This document shows positions 14,422 to 16,523 of a stretch of DNA of 16,523 bases, one piece after another. Source of the stretch: Streptococcus pseudopneumoniae ATCC BAA-960 = CCUG 49455 (lineage in GTDB: Bacteria; Bacillota; Bacilli; Lactobacillales; Streptococcaceae); NCBI RefSeq assembly GCF_002087075.1, contig NZ_MWSM01000035.1, positions 1-16,523 on the forward strand, in the 5' to 3' direction. The notes beneath the pieces were generated by a model. That model made no database searches. It saw nothing but the letters and a program-made list of their open reading frames with translations, and was not told where the DNA came from. Position 1 is the first letter of the stretch; each line of letters opens with the position of its first letter. The position numbers were made by a program, and so were the translations under genes.

Positions 14422-16523
14422 ATGAAACCACTACTTGAAACCATCGATACCCGCTTTGGAACTACCAACAAGCATGCCTTTTCTCGGGGAAATACCCTGC
14501 CATACACAGGCGTGCCTTTTGGGATGAATTACTTTGTGCCCCAGACCAGTGACCAGGATGGATCTTGGTTTTTTGATCCGCATCTGCCTATCTTTCAGGG
14601 GATTCGATTAACTCACCAGCCCAGTCCTTGGATTGGGGACTACTCTTGGCTCCTTCTGACACCTGTCACAGGTCAGCTTGGGGGAGACAGTCTCTTTCAC
14701 CGCCAATCTTCCTATGATAGGGATAAGGCCTCTTTCCAACCTCATTATCTAAAGATTTTCTCCCTGCGCTATCAGATTGAAACCCAGCTCACACCAACTT
14801 GCTACGGTGCTTCTATTCGTTTGAAGCAAAAGCAAGGCAAAGCCCTCTCCCTCTATCTTCACGCAGCAGATGAACTGACAGTAGAGCAAGTAGATAAGCG
14901 AACTCTTGCCCTGCGACAAGAAGGTAAAACTGAAACCAACAAAAATTCGCTAACGATGTTCACTGCCCTACAAATGAACACGGATATTCTTGCTATCAGC
15001 CAAGAAGGGGGAGACTGGCGAATTGACTTAGTAAGTAGTCAAACCGAGATGCAACTAGCCACTTCTTTCATCTCTCCTTCTCAAGCTCTAATCAATCTAC
15101 CTCAAGAAGATTTTGATAACTGTAAATCAAGTGCCCAAGCGGATTGGGAAAATCTCCTCCATCGTTTTGACGTTATAGAGACAGGAGAGGCTGACCGAAC
15201 CTTCTTTGACCACTGTCTCTACAGACTCTTCCTCTTCCCACAGACTTTTTATGAGATTGATGAATCAGGGCAAGCCATCCACATGGATCTGGCCACTGGC
15301 ACTGTCAAGCCCGGTGTCCTCTTTAGCAACAATGGCTTCTGGGATACCTTCCGCACTACCTTCCCCCTCTTTGCCCTTATCATACCGGAACACTACCACC
15401 GCTTTTTAGAAGGATTTCTCAATAGCTACCGCAATACTGGATTCCTTCCAAAATGGCTAGCTCCAGATGAACGGGGTATGATGCCAGGTACACTTTTAGA
15501 CGGCATTATCGCAGATAGCGCCTGCAAGGACATGGCTCCTGACTTAGAAGAAGAACTGCTTCAAGCCATGCTCGAAACAGCCAGCAAGTCCGACCCTCTC
15601 GGCATCAATGGTCGTCACGGGCTAGCCCAATACCAAGAACTGGGCTACCTCTCTACCGACCACCACGAAAGCGTCAGTCATACCCTAGACTATGCCTATA
15701 GCGACTTTTGTATCGCCAGCTGTGCCAAAAAACTAGGTCAGAATGACATCGCGGAAATCTATAGGACTGCTTCACAAAATTACCGCCAGCTATTTGACGC
15801 TGAAACAGGCTACATGCGAGCGCGAGACAGCCAAGGCAACTTCCGTCCTGACTTCTCTCCTTATAGCTGGGGACGCGACTATGCCGAATGTTCAGCCATC
15901 CAAGCAACTTTAGGCGTTCTCCACGACATCCCAGATTTAATCCAACTTATGGGTGGAAAAGAAGCCTTCAGCAACTATCTTTTGAAAGCCTGTCAAGATG
16001 CTCCCCTCTTTGAGACAACAGGCTATGGTTACGAGATTCACGAAATGAGCGAGATGGCTACCGCTCCTTTTGGACAAGTCGCTATTTCCAACCAACCGAG
16101 CTTCCACATTCCTTATCTCTTCCGTTACAGCAACTACCCTGACTACACTGCCCTTCTTATCAAGACGCTCCGTCAGAAAGCCTTTCACCCAAGTTGGCAA
16201 GCCTATCCTGGAGATGAAGACAATGGCAGTCTCTCTGCTTGGTACATCTGGTCAGCTCTCGGATTTTATCCTACCTGTCCAGGAAAATCAAGCTATGATC
16301 TCGGAATCCCTCTCTTTAATCACCTCCGTATCTACCTAGCTAAAGAAGGTAAATGGCTAGATATTCATACGGAGCAAAACCACAGCCACTTCAACTTTGT
16401 CAAAGAATGCCGACTGGACAAGACCCCAGTGTCTAGCATCCAACACCAAGACCTCCTAAAAGCTGAGCAGTTAACCTTCACCCTCAGCTGGTTACCAAAT
16501 CAGCGTAACCGCCCAATAACGAA
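14422..16523 (+). CDS. Family GH92 alpha-mannosidase, 3' end cut by window
   Basis: Open for 700 codons from the ATG at 14422 to the right edge, so nearly complete for a GH92 of about 700 residues. An AAAGGA site lies 6 nt before the ATG. GH92 landmarks are SRGNTLPYTGVPFGM at residues 21-35, NGFWDTFRTTFPL (304-316), GYGYEIHEMSEMA with the likely acid Glu, and PGDEDNGSLSAWYIWSALGF, where GDEDNG at 597-602 holds the catalytic base Asp residues and calcium-site neighbours. There is no signal peptide. Characterised pneumococcal GH92 (SP_2145) cuts alpha-1,2-mannose. It would start trimming of high-mannose glycans, before GH38 and GH125 act. It is transcribed divergently from them. Confidence 0.93.
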   Translation, partial: MKPLLETIDTRFGTTNKHAFSRGNTLPYTGVPFGMNYFVPQTSDQDGSWFFDPHLPIFQGIRLTHQPSPWIGDYSWLLLTPVTGQLGGDSLFHRQSSYDRDKASFQPHYLKIFSLRYQIETQLTPTCYGASIRLKQKQGKALSLYLHAADELTVEQVDKRTLALRQEGKTETNKNSLTMFTALQMNTDILAISQEGGDWRIDLVSSQTEMQLATSFISPSQALINLPQEDFDNCKSSAQADWENLLHRFDVIETGEADRTFFDHCLYRLFLFPQTFYEIDESGQAIHMDLATGTVKPGVLFSNNGFWDTFRTTFPLFALIIPEHYHRFLEGFLNSYRNTGFLPKWLAPDERGMMPGTLLDGIIADSACKDMAPDLEEELLQAMLETASKSDPLGINGRHGLAQYQELGYLSTDHHESVSHTLDYAYSDFCIASCAKKLGQNDIAEIYRTASQNYRQLFDAETGYMRARDSQGNFRPDFSPYSWGRDYAECSAIQATLGVLHDIPDLIQLMGGKEAFSNYLLKACQDAPLFETTGYGYEIHEMSEMATAPFGQVAISNQPSFHIPYLFRYSNYPDYTALLIKTLRQKAFHPSWQAYPGDEDNGSLSAWYIWSALGFYPTCPGKSSYDLGIPLFNHLRIYLAKEGKWLDIHTEQNHSHFNFVKECRLDKTPVSSIQHQDLLKAEQLTFTLSWLPNQRNRPIT

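Overview
The window looks like a chromosome segment of a mitis-group Streptococcus (S. mitis, S. oralis or S. pneumoniae type). Four things point there. There is a five-gene N-glycan breakdown locus in the order known from pneumococcus. There are two copies of a RUP-type miniature element. There is a YSIRK-type Gram-positive surface protein. There is a site matching 15 of 16 bases of the ParB target parS. I know of no tRNA, rRNA, CRISPR array or transposase gene here.

Region 1 (1-3360, minus strand): the 5' three kilobases or more of a large repetitive wall-anchored adhesin, cut by the left edge. It has a strong promoter and a structured leader. Region 2 (3360-5211, minus): a short operon of an ADP-ribosyltransferase-like toxin, a putative antitoxin and a SecB-like chaperone. 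This is the architecture of toxin-antitoxin-chaperone (TAC) systems, most like the CmdTAC phage-defence module, and it is striking in a genus that lacks housekeeping SecB. The toxin appears to be frameshifted just after its HGT motif. Region 3 (5212-6400, minus): a type III toxin of the TenpN/ToxN/AbiQ kind. It is preceded by a promoter, a short RNA that can form an H-type pseudoknot, and a terminator, which is the standard type III layout. Just upstream of that unit is a second compact RNA of unknown class with its own promoter and terminator. Region 4 (6431-7271): a RUP copy, a pRiA4b ORF-3-like gene interrupted by one stop codon, and the parS-like site.

Region 5 (7272-14421): a minus-strand operon for high-mannose or complex N-glycan processing, read in the order GH125 alpha-1,6-mannosidase, GH38 alpha-mannosidase, ROK sugar kinase, GH20 beta-hexosaminidase. 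A second RUP sits between GH125 and GH38. Region 6 (14387-16523, plus): a divergent GH92 alpha-mannosidase, cut by the right edge. None of these enzymes has a signal peptide, so they should act in the cytoplasm on imported glycans: GH92, GH38 and GH125 remove mannose of different linkages, GH20 removes terminal HexNAc, and the ROK kinase phosphorylates a freed sugar.

The stretch between the adhesin and the glycan operon therefore looks like a small defence/addiction island with two different TA-type systems. Three of its genes carry a single lesion (a frameshift, a frame break and a nonsense codon), which suggests decay or base-calling errors.
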